A stretch of DNA of 7,044 bases from assembly GCA_964592855.1 (NCBI GenBank), contig CAZQKI010000226.1, forward strand, positions 1 to 7,044, given 5' to 3'. The first letter of the stretch is position 1. Every line of letters starts with the position of its first letter. Positions 6,549 through 7,044 of the stretch are shown piece by piece. The notes beneath the pieces were generated by a model that saw only the letters and a list, made by a program, of their open reading frames with translations, was not told the DNA's origin and did not search any database. The stretch is from JAAYLN01 sp964592855. GTDB lineage: Bacteria; Verrucomicrobiota; Kiritimatiellia; RFP12; JAAYLN01. A program made the position numbers and the translations under genes.

Positions 6549-6570
6549 CTGGCCGGCAAAGCCGGGCCAG
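6549..6570. repeat. Bulged hairpin closing the nested structure
   Basis: CTGGCCGGC and GCCGGGCCAG pair around AAA with one bulged base. With the hairpin at 6324-6344 and the 12-nt inverted pair 6340-6351/6542-6553, it brackets the hexamer palindrome. Confidence 0.6.
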
Positions 6571-6664
6571 AGGCCTCACTGGTCTGAGACACCACACGCG
6601 GTTTGTTTGCGTATTTCGCTAAAGTCCAGCTATTTACGTTCATTTCGCGCTCGATTGACTTTGA

Positions 6665-6743
6665 GCGGTCCGATACGTCCCGCTCTACCGTTCGCGCCCG
6701 GATCGTTGCGTTCGCAAAAGTAGCGCGGGACGTATCGGACCGC
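6665..6743. repeat. 24-nt inverted repeat
   Basis: GCGGTCCGATACGTCCCGC (6665-6683) recurs as its exact reverse complement at 6725-6743. Four more bases pair inward after one mismatch (23 of 24, arms 6665-6688 and 6720-6743). The 31-nt spacer contains CGTTCGCG and CGTTCGCA. The outer end TCGGACCGC appears again at 6875-6883. Confidence 0.88.
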
Positions 6744-6805
6744 GCAGACGCATCCGACGGTGGACGGTCGCCTGCAGGGAACGAGGAATCGGGGGAACTC
6801 TCGAC

Positions 6806-6873
6806 GTAGGACGGTCCTCCGGGCCGTCCCGGCAAATGTGAAGTTACCGGACGGCGCGGGAGCACCGTCCTAC
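6806..6873. repeat. 27-nt imperfect inverted repeat
   Basis: GTAGGACGGTCCTCC (6806-6820) pairs with GGAGCACCGTCCTAC (6859-6873) at 14 of 15 positions. Weaker pairing continues inward (to 6832 and from 6847) around a 14-nt AT-richer loop. It differs in sequence from the other hairpins here. Confidence 0.78.
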
Positions 6874-6922
6874 TTCGGACCGCACCGCATGGAAGCCTGA
6901 AGGGCGCTATTAATCGTCACTT

Positions 6923-7029
6923 TTCGGTGGACGCTTACGGCGACGCTTACGGTCGACGACAAGACGGTTCTTCCTCGTAATCCGTAAGTGTCGCCGTACG
7001 CGTCATCCGGGTCCCTTGGCAGTTACCCG
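6923..7029 (+). repeat. Palindromic dispersed repeat, copy 2
   Basis: Arms 6926-6952 and 6982-7008 match at 23 of 27 positions around a 29-nt centre. It aligns over its whole length with 1747-1854. The left arm is itself built from a repeated ACGCTTACGG. It is followed directly by TTCTTTGTCGCGAG, the end motif of the 47-nt repeat family, at the window edge. Confidence 0.82.
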
Positions 7030-7044
7030 ATTCTTTGTCGCGAG

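Larger units (their letters stand above)
6246..7044. other. Gene-free, repeat-dense region upstream of nusA
   Basis: About 800 nt have no believable gene on either strand. The longest frames, such as 6413-6865 on the minus strand, simply translate hairpins and hexamer repeats into Arg/Gly- or Asp/Glu-rich strings. The region holds a nested palindromic structure (6324-6570), a 24-nt inverted repeat (6665-6743), a 27-nt imperfect one (6806-6873) and a second copy of the palindromic repeat (6923-7029). Bases 6571-6664 are AT-richer and show nothing I can name. Confidence 0.7.

Noticed and set aside
6413..6865. A 150-residue minus-strand frame upstream of nusA
   Set aside because: It translates successive hairpins and the hexamer tract into Arg/Gly-rich filler.

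Overview
The window carries four translation and transcription genes in two convergent pairs: rbfA-truB on the plus strand (45-1236) and nusA-infB on the minus strand (6098-1894). The DNA is GC-rich, with G/C strongly preferred at third codon positions. The proteins are clearly bacterial. Spacers full of short hairpin repeats, and a long Ala/Pro-rich IF-2 linker, make me think of the PVC superphylum (Verrucomicrobiota or Kiritimatiellota). That placement is a tentative impression and was not tested.

Layout: bases 1-55 may hold the tail of an upstream gene. RbfA (30S maturation) is followed 7 nt later by a short TruB (tRNA pseudouridine-55 synthase). A 657-nt spacer (1237-1893) has no convincing gene but contains several repeats and inverted repeats. 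Then, read leftward, come the 3' end of infB (975-residue IF-2) and nusA (426 residues), whose stop overlaps the infB start as ATGA. nusA is preceded by a good sigma-70-type promoter with a palindrome in its spacer, and by a leader of about 112 nt with a hairpin. The last ~800 nt (6246-7044) have no believable gene and are a patchwork of inverted repeats. Two of the repeat families there also occur in the truB/infB spacer.

The four genes normally form one co-directional block, nusA-infB-rbfA-truB. Here the same genes are adjacent, but the block is split into two convergent halves with separate promoters. The products still act together: NusA in elongation, termination and rRNA antitermination, IF-2 in initiation, RbfA in 30S maturation, TruB in tRNA modification.

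I found no defence system, mobile-element protein, CRISPR array or RNA gene. The unusual content is the set of non-coding palindromic repeats on both sides of nusA-infB, the rearranged operon, and the nusA promoter and leader.
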